Both the position numbers and the translations under genes were made by a program. The notes under the pieces were generated by a model. That model saw only the letters and a list, made by a program, of their open reading frames with translations. It did not search any database and was not told the origin of the DNA. From Paenirhodobacter hankyongi (lineage in GTDB: Bacteria > Pseudomonadota > Alphaproteobacteria > Rhodobacterales > Rhodobacteraceae), in contig NZ_RCHI01000002.1 in the NCBI RefSeq assembly GCF_003664585.1, forward strand, positions 248,001 through 312,000: a stretch of 64,000 bases of DNA, written 5' to 3'. This document shows positions 1 through 9,119 of this stretch, one piece after another; within the stretch, counting starts at the first letter, position 1; each line of letters starts with the position of its first letter.

Positions 1-1
1 C

Positions 2-1309
2 TATGACGTGATCGAGCGGTTGCTGAACCGTCACGGCGCGCGCGAACGGCTGATCGCGCGGCTTGGCGTCGAGGCGGAGGATGGCATCGACGAGCTGATC
101 TCGCAGGCGCTGGCCTATGAGAGCACGGAAATCCCCAGCCTCACCGGCTTTCTCGGCTGGCTTGGCGCCGAGGAGATCGAGGTCAAGCGGCAGCTCGAGA
201 ACGAGGGCCGCACCGTCCGCGTGATGACCGTGCACGGCGCCAAGGGGCTCGAGGCGCCGATCGTGATCCTGCCCGACACCGCGAAACCGCGCCCGCCGAA
301 CGGCTCCGATGTCTACACCACGACCGAGGGCACCGCCTATTGGAAGGGCCCGACGGCCGAGATGCCGCCGGTGCTGCGCGGCTTGCACGAGGCAGCGATT
401 GCGCGGGCGCGCGAGGAGCGGATGCGGCTTCTGTATGTGGCGCTGACGCGGGCCGAGAAATGGCTGATCGTGGCGGCTGCAGGCGATGTCGGCGAGGACG
501 AGGACAGCTGGTACACGCTGGTACAGGCGGGGCTCGAACGGGCCGGAACAGAGCCTGTTTTGGCGCAATCGGTGCAGGCGCAGGCGCTTGGGCCCGTCGC
601 GCGCCTTGCGCATGGCGACTGGCCCGCCTCTGCCGCGCCTGCGGCCGCAGCACGCTCCGATGCCACCGCCCTGCCCGACTGGATCCGCAGCCGGGCGCCG
701 CGGGGCGAGCGGCCGGCGGCGGCGCTCTCGCCCTCGGACCTTGGCGGGGCGAAGGCGCTGCCGGGCGAGACCGACTTCGCCACCGAGGAGGAAAGCAAGC
801 GCCGCGGCCGACAGCTGCACCTGCTCCTTGAACACCTGCCCGAGCGGCCGCGCGAGGACTGGCCCGAGGTCGCGCGCGACCTGCTGGCCACCGGACCGGA
901 CCGCACCGACGCGACCGAGGCCGAGGCACTTCTGACCCTCGTCACCCCGGTGCTCGACCGGCTGGACGAGATGGGCTTTCTCGGCCCCGACACGCTCGCC
1001 GAAGTGGAGATCACCGCGACCCTGCCCGAGCTGGAGAACCAGCGCATCCACGGCACCATCGACCGGCTGCGGGTGACGCCCGATCTGGTCAGCGTGCTCG
1101 ATTACAAGTCGAACGCGGTGCTGCCGGGCAGCGCCGAGGAGGTGCCGCCTGGCCTTGTCCGCCAGCTCGCCGCCTATCGCGCGGCGCTGCGGCAGATCTA
1201 TCCCGGGCGGCGCATCGAATGCCTGCTGGTCTGGACCCGCAGCGCCACGCTGACACGGCTTGACGACGCACAGATGGATGCGGCATTGCGCACAGCCCCC
1301 GCGTCTTGA
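2..1309 (+). CDS. addA: AddA, double-strand-break repair helicase-nuclease subunit (C-terminal part, 5' end outside window)
   Basis: Partial gene: the frame is open from the first bases and ends at a TGA, giving about 435 C-terminal residues. Visible are the UvrD-type helicase motif V region (VMTVHGAKGLEAP), motif VI (LLYVALTRAEKW) and a C-terminal RecB-like nuclease domain with GTIDRL, a VLDYKSN segment (the D...DYK nuclease signature) and RQLAAYRAAL. AddA works with AddB to unwind and resect DNA ends before RecA loading. In alphaproteobacteria addB normally lies just upstream, which would be outside this window. trxA follows after about 55 bases with its own likely promoter overlapping the addA stop. 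Family assignment is firm; the N-terminus cannot be seen. Confidence 0.93.
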   Translation, partial: YDVIERLLNRHGARERLIARLGVEAEDGIDELISQALAYESTEIPSLTGFLGWLGAEEIEVKRQLENEGRTVRVMTVHGAKGLEAPIVILPDTAKPRPPNGSDVYTTTEGTAYWKGPTAEMPPVLRGLHEAAIARAREERMRLLYVALTRAEKWLIVAAAGDVGEDEDSWYTLVQAGLERAGTEPVLAQSVQAQALGPVARLAHGDWPASAAPAAAARSDATALPDWIRSRAPRGERPAAALSPSDLGGAKALPGETDFATEEESKRRGRQLHLLLEHLPERPREDWPEVARDLLATGPDRTDATEAEALLTLVTPVLDRLDEMGFLGPDTLAEVEITATLPELENQRIHGTIDRLRVTPDLVSVLDYKSNAVLPGSAEEVPPGLVRQLAAYRAALRQIYPGRRIECLLVWTRSATLTRLDDAQMDAALRTAPAS

Positions 1310-1334
1310 CGCTTCGGGGGGCGGGGCCTACCTT
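1306..1334 (+). promoter_or_regulatory. Sigma-70-type promoter for trxA
   Basis: TTGACG (1306-1311) and TACCTT (1329-1334) are separated by exactly 17 bases, and the trxA ATG lies 30 bases further on. The -35 box overlaps the addA stop codon. This is a match by eye; no transcription start is known. Confidence 0.55.
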
Positions 1335-1363
1335 CCCCGCAACCAGACCCTCAGGAGAACCCC

Positions 1364-1684
1364 ATGACCACTGTTGCCGTCACCGACGCCACTTTCGATC
1401 AGGAAGTGCGCAATTCCGACATCCCCGTCGTCGTCGACTTCTGGGCTGAATGGTGCGGCCCGTGCCGCATGATCGGCCCGTCGCTCGAGGAGATCGCGGC
1501 CGAGTTCGAAGGCAAGGTGAAGATCGCCAAGGTCAACGTCGACGAGAACCCCGACAGCCCGGCCGTTCTGGGCGTGCGCGGCATCCCGGCGCTGTTCCTG
1601 TTCAAGAACGGCCAGGTCGTCTCGAACAAGGTCGGCGCCGCGCCGAAGGCCGCGCTGAAGTCGTGGATCGAATCGGCGCTCTGA
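1364..1684 (+). CDS. trxA: Thioredoxin 1
   Basis: A 106-residue cytosolic thioredoxin. The active site WCGPC is at residues 30-34, and the conserved cis-proline segment GIPAL comes later in the fold, as expected for the family. It reduces disulfides in ribonucleotide reductase, PAPS reductase and other targets, with electrons from thioredoxin reductase. The start is set by an AGGAGA ribosome site about 8 bases upstream of the ATG. It sits downstream of addA, a common alphaproteobacterial neighbourhood, but has its own candidate promoter and a strong terminator, so it can be a single-gene unit. Confidence 0.97.
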   Translation: MTTVAVTDATFDQEVRNSDIPVVVDFWAEWCGPCRMIGPSLEEIAAEFEGKVKIAKVNVDENPDSPAVLGVRGIPALFLFKNGQVVSNKVGAAPKAALKSWIESAL

Positions 1685-1707
1685 TCGCCGCCAGACCGGA
1701 TTGACAG

Positions 1708-1733
1708 AAAGGGCGCCGTCGGGCGCCCTTTTT
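1708..1733 (+). terminator. Rho-independent terminator after trxA (bidirectional)
   Basis: A perfect 10-bp stem (1708-1717 with 1722-1731), loop GTCG, with A's on the left and a T run on the right. It can stop trxA transcription and also transcription of the convergent gene that ends at 1733. Confidence 0.8.
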
Positions 1734-2638
1734 CAGATCGGCCAGCCGTTGCGGCGCAAGGCGGTCAGGATGCGGTCGCCACTGTCGCCCCGCCCGGCGT
1801 TGATCGCGCGCTGCTGCAGGAACCAGTAGAGATAGCGGCGCACATCGGGCGCTGGCCGCGGCGCAAGGGCCGCCTCGATCCCGTCGCGCGGCACGCTCGC
1901 CGCGATGTGATGAAAGTCGATCTGCGCGAAAAGCAGCGCGGGCTTTTCCAGGAAATACCCCTCGAAGGCCATCGCGCTGTTCTCGCAGGCGACCATGGTG
2001 CAGCCTGCCAGCACCTCGGCCGAACCGCCCTTCTGCACGGTGAGCCGCGGATGGCGTGCGGCCAGCGCCGCGAGCGCCGCGGTCTCGTCGTCGAGATAGA
2101 TCTCGTTCGGGTGCAGCGTAGCGATGATCGGCCGGTAGGTCCGCGCGAGCAGCGTCTCGAGCATCGCAAGCGGGCTCATCGACTGGAAGCTGCGATGATC
2201 GAGCAGCCGCCCCTGCAGCGGCACGAAGATGTGGCCGCGGTCGGTGGTGTCGCACCCGCCGGGCCAGAGCCTGTTTCTCCAGTTCCGGAAGAAGATTTCG
2301 GCCTGCCGCGCATCGACCGTTTCGGGGTCGAAAGCCGCCCGCGCCACCGGCCAGTGCCAGCGCTCCGCCACCGCCTCGATCTGCCAGAAGGCGCCGACAT
2401 AGCTGCGCCGGCAGGTCAGCGCGCGCTCATGCGTCGGCTCTTCCATGTGGAAAAGCGCATGACCCGGCCGCGCCGGCGCGGCAAGGCGGCTTGCCAGCGT
2501 GCTTTCCTCAAGCGCCACCTGCCAGCCCGCGCCCGTCACCGCCGCAATCACCTTGCCGAAGAAGTTGTGCGTGCCGGCCTCGACCCGCCGCAGCGCGGGG
2601 GCGTCAAGATACAGGGTCAGGGTCTCGCGGGAACTCAT
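1733..2638 (-). CDS. Uncharacterised protein, distantly capsule-synthesis/glycosyltransferase-like
   Basis: A 301-residue protein that I do not recognise with certainty. The open frame extends further upstream, but the ATG at 2638 begins [12 protein letters not shown], a normal protein start, whereas the upstream part lies antisense to hslV. No signal peptide or membrane segment is seen. The second half has [10 protein letters not shown], then a segment where a glycine-rich loop is followed by [17 protein letters not shown]. The pattern of an HP motif followed by a serine/glutamate segment and a KPALLF strand recalls KpsS/Capsule_synth-type proteins, so a role in surface polysaccharide is possible but unproven. 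It is convergent with trxA and divergent from hslV. Confidence 0.6.
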   Translation of the reverse strand: MSSRETLTLYLDAPALRRVEAGTHNFFGKVIAAVTGAGWQVALEESTLASRLAAPARPGHALFHMEEPTHERALTCRRSYVGAFWQIEAVAERWHWPVARAAFDPETVDARQAEIFFRNWRNRLWPGGCDTTDRGHIFVPLQGRLLDHRSFQSMSPLAMLETLLARTYRPIIATLHPNEIYLDDETAALAALAARHPRLTVQKGGSAEVLAGCTMVACENSAMAFEGYFLEKPALLFAQIDFHHIAASVPRDGIEAALAPRPAPDVRRYLYWFLQQRAINAGRGDSGDRILTALRRNGWPI

Positions 2639-2729
2639 GGTGCGCAGGCTACGCGGGCGGCACGCGCCCGGCAAGGGTTGCAGCGCGACCGAAGCGCCCT
2701 CATATCTGGCAGCGCAAACGGAGGGTGAC

Positions 2730-3287
2730 ATGGCGGAAGACAAATTCCCCGGCTGGCACGGCACGACGATCATCGGCGTGCGCAAGGGTGGCCGCGTTGT
2801 GGTGGCGGGCGACGGGCAGGTCAGCCTTGGCCAGACGGTGATCAAGGGCACGGCGCGCAAGGTGCGTCGTCTCTCGCCCGGCGGGCGCGACGTGGTGGCG
2901 GGCTTTGCCGGCTCGACCGCCGATGCCTTCACCCTGCTCGAGCGGCTGGAGAAGAAGCTCGAGGCCGCGCCCGGGCAGCTGGCCCGCGCCTGCGTCGAGC
3001 TGGCGAAGGACTGGCGCATGGACAAGTATCTGCGCAACCTCGAGGCGATGCTGATCGTCACCGATGGTGCCGACCTTTACGTCATCACCGGCGCGGGCGA
3101 CGTGCTGGAACCCGAGCATGACATCGCCGCGATCGGCTCGGGCGGCAATTACGCGCTCGCCGCGGCACGGGCGCTGATCGACAGCGATCTCGACGCCGAA
3201 ACGATCGCCCGCAAGGCGATGGCGATCGCGGCCGAGATCTGCGTCTACACGAACGGCAACCTGACGGTGGAGAGCATCGCGAAATGA
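2730..3287 (+). CDS. hslV: ATP-dependent protease subunit HslV
   Basis: A 185-residue proteasome-like peptidase. The predicted mature N-terminus is one of the two threonines at residues 12-13 in [10 protein letters not shown], exposed by removing a short propeptide; [12 protein letters not shown] is the typical C-terminal core. HslV forms a double hexamer capped by the HslU ATPase and degrades unfolded or regulatory proteins in the cytosol. The ATG at 2730, preceded by GGAGGG, fixes the start, although the frame is open much further upstream. The stop overlaps the hslU start by 4 nt, so the two subunits are translationally coupled. Confidence 0.97.
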   Translation: MAEDKFPGWHGTTIIGVRKGGRVVVAGDGQVSLGQTVIKGTARKVRRLSPGGRDVVAGFAGSTADAFTLLERLEKKLEAAPGQLARACVELAKDWRMDKYLRNLEAMLIVTDGADLYVITGAGDVLEPEHDIAAIGSGGNYALAAARALIDSDLDAETIARKAMAIAAEICVYTNGNLTVESIAK

Positions 3288-4588
3288 CCGACCTGACCCC
3301 GCGCGAGATCGTCTCGGAACTTGATCGTTTCATCATCGGCCAGGGCGACGCCAAGCGCGCCGTCGCCGTCGCCCTGCGCAACCGCTGGCGGCGCAGCCAC
3401 CTTGCGCCCGAGCTGCGCGAGGAGGTCTATCCGAAGAACATCCTGATGATCGGGCCGACCGGCGTCGGCAAGACCGAGATCTCGCGCCGCCTGGCCAAGC
3501 TTGCGAAGGCGCCCTTCCTCAAGGTCGAGGCGACGAAATTCACCGAGGTCGGCTATGTCGGCCGCGATGTCGAGCAGATCATCCGCGACCTGACCGATGT
3601 CGCCGTGACCGAGACCCGCGAGCGGATGCGCGAGGAGGTCAAGGCGCGCGCCCACAAGGCCGCAGAGGACCGGGTGATCGAGGCGCTCGCGGGTTCCGAC
3701 GCACGCGAAGGCACGCGCGATCTGTTCCGCCAGAAGCTGAAGAAGGGCGAGCTCGACGACAAGGTGATCGAGCTCGAGGTCGCCGATGCCGCCCCGGCGA
3801 TGCCGATGATGGGCATGGGCGGTCCGGGCATGGAAACGCAGATGCAGGGTCTGCAGGACCTGTTCAAGGCCTTCGGCGGCGCGCGGCGCACCCGGCGCAA
3901 GATGACCGTCGCGGAAAGCTATGAGGTGCTGATCCAGGAAGAGGCGGACAAGCTTCTCGATGACGAGGCGGTGAAGACCGCGGCGCTCGAGGCGGTGCAG
4001 CAATCGGGCATCGTCTTCATCGACGAGATCGACAAGGTTGCCGCCCGCGCCGAGACCCGCGGCGCCGATGTCTCGCGCGAAGGCGTGCAGCGCGACCTGC
4101 TGCCGCTGATCGAGGGCACCACCGTCTCGACGAAATACGGCCCGGTGAAGACCGACCACATCCTGTTCATCGCCTCGGGCGCCTTCCACATCGCCAAGCC
4201 CTCGGACCTGCTGCCCGAATTGCAGGGCCGCCTGCCGATCCGGGTCGAGCTTCGGGCGCTGACCGAGGACGATTTCACCCGGATCCTGACCGAGACCGAC
4301 AACGCCCTGACCCGGCAATACACCGCGCTGATGGCCACCGAGGAGGTCACCGTCAGCTTCACCCCCGAGGGCATCGCGGCGCTCGCCCGCATCGCCGCCG
4401 AGGTCAACCGCACGATCGAGAACATCGGCGCGCGGCGTCTCTACACGGTGATGGAGCGGGTGTTCGAGGAGCTGTCCTTCTCGGCCCCCGACCGCGGCGG
4501 CGAAAGCGTCGTGGTGGATGCGGCCTTCGTCGAGAAGCATCTGGGCGATCTGTCCCGCTCGACCGATCTGAGCCGCTACGTGTTGTGA
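3284..4588 (+). CDS. hslU: HslU, ATPase subunit of the HslVU protease
   Basis: A 434-residue AAA+ unfoldase. Walker A GPTGVGKT is at residues 57-64, Walker B is VFIDEIDK near residue 250, the inserted I-domain lies between them, and the C-terminus is RYVL, the tail that docks into HslV. It unfolds substrates using ATP and feeds them to HslV. Length and domain order are normal for the family. The start codon lies inside the hslV stop (ATGA), so the pair forms one operon. Confidence 0.98.
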   Translation: MTDLTPREIVSELDRFIIGQGDAKRAVAVALRNRWRRSHLAPELREEVYPKNILMIGPTGVGKTEISRRLAKLAKAPFLKVEATKFTEVGYVGRDVEQIIRDLTDVAVTETRERMREEVKARAHKAAEDRVIEALAGSDAREGTRDLFRQKLKKGELDDKVIELEVADAAPAMPMMGMGGPGMETQMQGLQDLFKAFGGARRTRRKMTVAESYEVLIQEEADKLLDDEAVKTAALEAVQQSGIVFIDEIDKVAARAETRGADVSREGVQRDLLPLIEGTTVSTKYGPVKTDHILFIASGAFHIAKPSDLLPELQGRLPIRVELRALTEDDFTRILTETDNALTRQYTALMATEEVTVSFTPEGIAALARIAAEVNRTIENIGARRLYTVMERVFEELSFSAPDRGGESVVVDAAFVEKHLGDLSRSTDLSRYVL

Positions 4589-4645
4589 CGCGCGTCTGGT
4601 GAAGCGGGCGGCATCTGCTATCTTGCGCGCAGCCAAGGAGGCCCC

Positions 4646-5737
4646 GTGCGCAAGATCGTCCTCGCCCTGCTGATCGCCCTTGCCGGCTGCGCCCCGCGCG
4701 CCGAGATCGCCTATGCGCCCGATCCCGCCGCGCCGGCGCGGCCGATCTTCGTCGGCTCGACCCGGGGCGCGAACCTGCAAAGCGGGCAGGACTTCAGTTT
4801 TGCCCGCAGCCCGGCGCTGGCACTGGCGCGCTTCGACGTGGCGGTGCCGCCCGAGCACAAGACGGGCGAGCTGCAGGTGCCCGAGGAAGGGCACAGGCCC
4901 GACCCGAAGCGCGACTTCCTCGTCGCCCGCTCCGAGATCTACCCGACCCCCGCCGCCTTCCGCACCGACCTGCACCGTGCGCTCGCCCAAAACGGCAACG
5001 AGGCGATCGTCTTCGTGCACGGCTACAACACCAATTTCGCCGAGGGGCTCTACCGCTTTGCCCAGCTTGGCGCCGATTTCGATCTGCCCGGGGTGCTGGT
5101 GCATTACTCCTGGCCCTCGCGCGGGCAGGTGATGGGCTATGCCTATGACCACGACTCGGCGCTGTTCGCGCGTGACGGGTTCGAGACGCTGCTGCGCGAC
5201 CTGCGCCTTGCGGGCGCGCGCCACATCCTGATCGTCGCCCATTCGATGGGCGCGGCGCTGAGCATGGAAACCCTGCGGCAGGTGTCAATTTCAGCTGATA
5301 CAGAGACGATGTCGCGGATCTCGGGCGTGGTGCTGATCTCGCCCGACATCGACGTCGACGTGTTCCGCGCGCAGGCAAAACGCATCGGCCGGCTGCCGCA
5401 GCCCTTCATCATCTTCACCTCGCAAAAGGACAAGGCGCTGCTGCTGTCCTCGCGGCTGAGCGGCGAGCGCGCCCGGCTCGGCAACATGACAAGCGTCGAC
5501 CGGCTGGCCGACCTGAAGGTGACGGTGGTGGAAACCGGCGCCTTCAACACCCGCGAGGGGCATTTCAACATCGGCAATTCGCCGGCGCTGATCCAGCTTC
5601 TGCGCAGCTCCAGCCGTCTCGCGAAGATCCTCGAGGGCGCGCAATCGGCGAATTCCACCTTCATCGCCGGGGTGGTGATGACGGTGCAGGACGCCAAGCA
5701 GGTGATCCTGACCCCGGTGCAGGCGATCGGCGGCTAG
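4646..5737 (+). CDS. Lipoprotein with alpha/beta-hydrolase domain (DUF900 type)
   Basis: A 363-residue protein. It starts with GTG at 4646 behind an AAGGAG site and has a lipoprotein signal peptide ending in LAGC (Cys15), so it is probably anchored in the envelope. The hydrolase part has VFVHGYNTNF near residue 122 and the nucleophile elbow AHSMG with Ser200, matching the COG4782/DUF900 esterase-like family. The substrate is unknown. It follows hslU by 57 bases. Its stop shares a CTAG with the stop of the convergent smr gene, so the two genes meet without a gap. Confidence 0.85.
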   Translation: MRKIVLALLIALAGCAPRAEIAYAPDPAAPARPIFVGSTRGANLQSGQDFSFARSPALALARFDVAVPPEHKTGELQVPEEGHRPDPKRDFLVARSEIYPTPAAFRTDLHRALAQNGNEAIVFVHGYNTNFAEGLYRFAQLGADFDLPGVLVHYSWPSRGQVMGYAYDHDSALFARDGFETLLRDLRLAGARHILIVAHSMGAALSMETLRQVSISADTETMSRISGVVLISPDIDVDVFRAQAKRIGRLPQPFIIFTSQKDKALLLSSRLSGERARLGNMTSVDRLADLKVTVVETGAFNTREGHFNIGNSPALIQLLRSSSRLAKILEGAQSANSTFIAGVVMTVQDAKQVILTPVQAIGG

Positions 5738-6333
5738 CGGCGGCGCAGGTAGATGTAATAGGCGCCCGAGCCGCCGTGCTTCAGATGCGCCTCGCTCACC
5801 TGCATCACCACCGCGCCCAAGGGCGGCAGCCGCAGCCAGTGCGGCACCTGATGGCGCAGCACGCCCATGCGCTGCGGGATCGGTCCGTCGTCAAGGCCGC
5901 GCTTGCCCTTGCCGGTGATGACCAGGATCAGCCGGCAGCCGCGATCGGCTGCGCTGAGCACGAAGTGAATGAGTTCCGGATGCGCCTCGGACAGCGTCAT
6001 CCCGTGCAGGTCAAGCCGCGCCTCGGGCTCGAGCTTGCCGCGGGTCATGGCGCGATGCGCCTTGCGGTCCATCACCACCGGCTGCCGTGCCAGATGCTCG
6101 CCGATGCTGGGGGCCAGGTCATGGCCGTGCCGCGGCGGCGCGGCGGTCTGGCCAAGACGGAAGGCCTTCGCCTCGAACCGCGGCGGCTTTTCCGGCGGCA
6201 AGACGGGGTCTGGCGGCAAAACAGGCTCTGTTTCGGCCGGTTTCGGGTGTTTCGGGTGCATCGCCCGGGCCGAGGCCGCGACCTTGTCCCACAGCTCCCG
6301 CTCTTCCGAACTCAGCTTGCGGCGCCGTTTCAT
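5734..6333 (-). CDS. Smr-domain protein
   Basis: A 199-residue protein with a basic, proline-rich N-terminal half and a C-terminal Smr (MutS2-type) domain. Motifs are LDLHGMT (residues 107-113), VITGKG (138-143) and KHGGSGAYY (185-193), which together define the Smr fold. Smr domains are nucleases or nucleic-acid-binding modules; a role in RNA or ribosome quality control is known for some members, but the target of this stand-alone form is not. The start codon overlaps the stop of mltA (ATGA), so both are translated from one message with the tim44-like gene. Confidence 0.88.
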   Translation of the reverse strand: MKRRRKLSSEERELWDKVAASARAMHPKHPKPAETEPVLPPDPVLPPEKPPRFEAKAFRLGQTAAPPRHGHDLAPSIGEHLARQPVVMDRKAHRAMTRGKLEPEARLDLHGMTLSEAHPELIHFVLSAADRGCRLILVITGKGKRGLDDGPIPQRMGVLRHQVPHWLRLPPLGAVVMQVSEAHLKHGGSGAYYIYLRRR

Positions 6334-7202
6334 CCCCGCCTCCGCAGCCAGATCATCCGCCCGCGGGCGTTGATCGCCCCAGCCTGCCGCCCGGCCTCAG
6401 CCCCGGATCCCAAGAACAGATCGCCGCGCCCCGCGCCGCGGATCGCCGAGCCGGTGTCCTGCGCCACCATCAGCCGCCGGCCGAAGCCCGGGCAATCGAC
6501 CCAGACCGGGCTGCCAAGCGGGATGACCTCCGGATCGACCGCAAGGCTGCGCCCGGCGGTCACCGGCTGGCCCATGGCGCCGATCGGGCCGGTGCCCTCG
6601 GGCAGGTCGAGCAGGCGGAAGAACACGAAGGACGGGTTGGTGTTCAGCAGATCCTGCACCGCCGCCGGGTTCTGCGCGCACCAGCGGCGGATGCGGTCGG
6701 GCGTCATCTCGGCCACCGGTGCAACACCCCGCGCCACCAGCTCGGCCCCGATCGAGCGATAGGGCTGGCCGTTCTTGCCGGCAAAGCCGAGGCGCAGCGT
6801 GCCGCCTTCGGCAAGCCGCAACCGCACCGAGCCCTGGACCTGCGCCAGGAACGCCTCGATCGCGCTTTCGACGAAGGCGATCTCATGGCCCGCCAGCAGA
6901 TCGCCCGCGACGATCTCGGCCCGGCTGGCCCAGGGGCGGGAGAAATCGACCCCGGCGGGCAGCGCGTAAAGCGGCGCCGGAAAGCGGACCGAGCGCGACC
7001 GCGAGGCCGGAAGTTCGGGCTCGTAATAGCCGGTGAAATGCGCGCTTCCCGGATCGGTCACCTCGACCGGCTCGAAAACCGTCTCGAACCAGGTGCGGGC
7101 ATCGCCCTCGGGCGCCACGCCCGTCACGCAAAACGCCGCCCGTGCGGCGGCGTGATCGTCTGCGTCCCAGCCGGGAATCTCTGCCCAGTCGAGCGGGCGC
7201 AT
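6330..7202 (-). CDS. mltA: MltA-type membrane-bound lytic murein transglycosylase
   Basis: A 290-residue protein with the MltA domain (FTGYYEP at residues 56-62, then a long beta domain) followed by a 3D-type domain (VAQDTGSAIRG then GRGDLFLG near the C-terminus, with the conserved aspartate). The family cleaves glycan strands of peptidoglycan to 1,6-anhydro products. The only start after the upstream stop, the ATG at 7202, gives no signal peptide, which is odd for a periplasmic enzyme. It is flanked at 4-nt or shorter distances by the tim44-like gene upstream and smr downstream, so it is an operon member. Confidence 0.9.
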   Translation of the reverse strand: MRPLDWAEIPGWDADDHAAARAAFCVTGVAPEGDARTWFETVFEPVEVTDPGSAHFTGYYEPELPASRSRSVRFPAPLYALPAGVDFSRPWASRAEIVAGDLLAGHEIAFVESAIEAFLAQVQGSVRLRLAEGGTLRLGFAGKNGQPYRSIGAELVARGVAPVAEMTPDRIRRWCAQNPAAVQDLLNTNPSFVFFRLLDLPEGTGPIGAMGQPVTAGRSLAVDPEVIPLGSPVWVDCPGFGRRLMVAQDTGSAIRGAGRGDLFLGSGAEAGRQAGAINARGRMIWLRRRG

Positions 7203-7205
7203 GGC

Positions 7206-7868
7206 TCAGCCGCCCGTCGCCACAAGCTGCCAGTTCGGGTCGGCGCTGCCCATCTTGCGCGCGAAGGTCCACAGATCGCGCTGCTTGCGCGGCGCGCGGG
7301 CATCGCCCTCGACCACCGTGCCCGCGGCATCGCGCGCCACCGAGATCAGCTCGCCACCGAAGCGCACGGTGATTTCGGCCTCCTGCGTGGCGGGGTCGAA
7401 GCTCGCCTCGCTCAGCACAAGCTCGCGCAGGCCGACGAATTCCGCCTGCACCTCGAGCCCGCGGGCGGCGCGGTCCTGCACCGCCGCGTTGAAGGCATCG
7501 AAAACGTCGGGCGACAGGAAGGGACGCACCTTCTCCAGATCGCCGGTCTCGAAGGCCATCACGATCATCTCGTAGGCGCCGCGCGCCCCTTTCAGGAACT
7601 CGGCCACGCTGAAGGCGGGCTCGAGCCGCTTCATCTGCGCCAGCGCCACGGCGGCGTCCGAGCCCTCGGGCACATGGTCGATGATGTCGCGATCGGGGCC
7701 GCCCTCGATCACCTCGAAGGCGCGGCGTTCGGCCGGTTCGGGCGCCTCGAGCGGCGGCACGACCGGCTTTTCGAACCCGTCGCGGGTGCCAAGCACGTTC
7801 TTCAGCCGCAGGATCAGGAAAATGGCGATCCCGGCGAGGACGATGAGCTGAATGACGGCGTTCGACAT
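7206..7868 (-). CDS. Tim44-like membrane protein (TimA family)
   Basis: A 220-residue protein with one N-terminal membrane segment (residues 5-22, VIQLIVLAGIAIFLILRL), an acidic linker, and a C-terminal Tim44-like domain (AYEMIVMAFETGDLEKVRPFLS...). The family is related to the mitochondrial import factor Tim44 and is thought to act at the inner membrane in protein transport or assembly. The start at 7868 was chosen because the longer open frame runs antisense over fxsA. It is first in a unit with mltA and smr and divergent from fxsA; this order next to fxsA-secB is typical of Rhodobacteraceae. Confidence 0.88.
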   Translation of the reverse strand: MSNAVIQLIVLAGIAIFLILRLKNVLGTRDGFEKPVVPPLEAPEPAERRAFEVIEGGPDRDIIDHVPEGSDAAVALAQMKRLEPAFSVAEFLKGARGAYEMIVMAFETGDLEKVRPFLSPDVFDAFNAAVQDRAARGLEVQAEFVGLRELVLSEASFDPATQEAEITVRFGGELISVARDAAGTVVEGDARAPRKQRDLWTFARKMGSADPNWQLVATGG

Positions 7869-7962
7869 GAGGTTCCGTTTCGAGGCAGGTTTGTAAATTC
7901 GCACTCCCCACTTATGTAGGCTACGGGCGCGATCAAGTCCACCGGCGCCCAAGGAGTGATGT

Positions 7963-8457
7963 ATGTGGATCTTTCTGGCCTTCCTGGCCGTACCCGTGAT
8001 CGAGATTGCCCTGTTCATCCGCGTCGGCGGCTTGATCGGGCTGTGGCCGACACTGGCTCTGGTCGTGCTGGGGACGCTGGCCGGGGCGCTGGTGGTCCGG
8101 AGCCAGGGAACGCGAACGCAGACCGAGCTGCGTCGCGCCATGGCCGGGCTCGGCGACCCGGCCGAGCCGCTTGCCCATGGCGCGATGATCCTGCTTGCAG
8201 GGCTTTTGCTGATGCTGCCGGGCTTCTTCTCCGATGCCTGCGGTCTTGTGCTGCTGATCCCGCAGGTGCGCTCGGCGGTGTTGCGCTGGCTGTCTGGGCG
8301 GGTTCGGGTGAGCGGGTTCACGACCCGTAGCGGCGCCTTTGCCGACAGCAGCTTCGTCCGGCGCGATACCGGCCCCGGCGTGATCGACGGCGATTTCCAC
8401 GAGATCGACCCCACGAACCTGCCGCCGCGTGGTCCCTCGGGCTGGACGCGCCATTGA
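7963..8457 (+). CDS. fxsA: FxsA-family membrane protein
   Basis: A 164-residue protein with three hydrophobic segments in the first ~105 residues (IFLAFLAVPVIEIALFI; WPTLALVVLGTLAGALVV; GAMILLAGLLLMLPGFFSD) and a hydrophilic tail. The E in the first segment and the LPGF(F/L)SD motif are hallmarks of FxsA/YtzA proteins. In E. coli FxsA relieves exclusion of phage T7 in F-plasmid cells; the cellular role is not known. An AAGGAG site precedes the ATG. secB follows closely in the same direction. Confidence 0.93.
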   Translation: MWIFLAFLAVPVIEIALFIRVGGLIGLWPTLALVVLGTLAGALVVRSQGTRTQTELRRAMAGLGDPAEPLAHGAMILLAGLLLMLPGFFSDACGLVLLIPQVRSAVLRWLSGRVRVSGFTTRSGAFADSSFVRRDTGPGVIDGDFHEIDPTNLPPRGPSGWTRH

Positions 8458-8509
8458 GACGCGCGGGCCGGGATGCTACACCCGGCGCAGACAGAGTGTG
8501 GAGGGACAC

Positions 8510-9013
8510 ATGACCCAGCAGACGAACGGCGCCGCGCCCGAAGCGCCGCAGATGAAAATGAGCATCCTCGCGCAGTTCGTGCGCGACATGTCCTTCGAGA
8601 ACGCGGTGGCGCTGAAGGGGCTGCAAAGCAACGACGTGCAGCCCGAGATGCAGGTGCAGGTCAGCCTCGACGCGCGCAAGCGCTCGGTCGAGCACCAGTT
8701 CGAGGTGATGGTGAAGCTGAAGATCACCGCCACCAACAAGGCGAACAACACGCCGCTCTACCTGCTCGAAGTCGATTACGGCGGGATCTTCCACATCGAG
8801 GGCGTGCCGGAAGAGCAGATGCACCCCTTCCTGCTGATCGAATGCCCGCGGCAGCTGTTCCCCTATGTGCGGCGCATCGTCTCGGACGTGACGCGCGACG
8901 GCGGCTTCCCGCCCTTCAACCTCGAGCCGATCGATTTCGTCGCGCTCTACCGCGCCGAGCTTGCCCGCCGGGCCGAACTGCAGGCCGCCGAGGCGCCCGC
9001 CCACGTGTCCTGA
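8510..9013 (+). CDS. secB: SecB, preprotein export chaperone
   Basis: A 167-residue tetrameric cytosolic chaperone. The family core is visible: ILAQFVRDMSFENA near the N-terminus, LEVDYGG(I)F in the middle, and FPYVRRIVSDVTRDGGFPP in the C-terminal half. SecB holds preproteins unfolded and hands them to SecA. The ATG at 8510 with GAGGG upstream is the true start; the in-frame extension upstream lies in the intergenic region. A strong hairpin with a short T run follows the gene. Confidence 0.97.
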   Translation: MTQQTNGAAPEAPQMKMSILAQFVRDMSFENAVALKGLQSNDVQPEMQVQVSLDARKRSVEHQFEVMVKLKITATNKANNTPLYLLEVDYGGIFHIEGVPEEQMHPFLLIECPRQLFPYVRRIVSDVTRDGGFPPFNLEPIDFVALYRAELARRAELQAAEAPAHVS

Positions 9014-9070
9014 GCCCGTCCGGGGCCGCGGCACGCTGCCTCAGGGGCGCCATGACCCGATGACATCGAC

Positions 9071-9100
9071 CGCCGCCGCGAGCATTCTGCGGCGGCGTTT
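9071..9100 (+). terminator. Probable terminator after secB
   Basis: A perfect 9-bp GC stem (9071-9079 with 9089-9097), loop of 9, then TTT. It separates secB from idi. Confidence 0.6.
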
Positions 9101-9119
9101 CCATTCCCGCAGGACAGCG

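Noticed and set aside
3245-5242. A 665-codon minus-strand open frame opposite hslU and the lipoprotein gene.
   Set aside because: It is antisense to two genes with clear motifs, low in recognisable protein features and explained by high GC at third positions.
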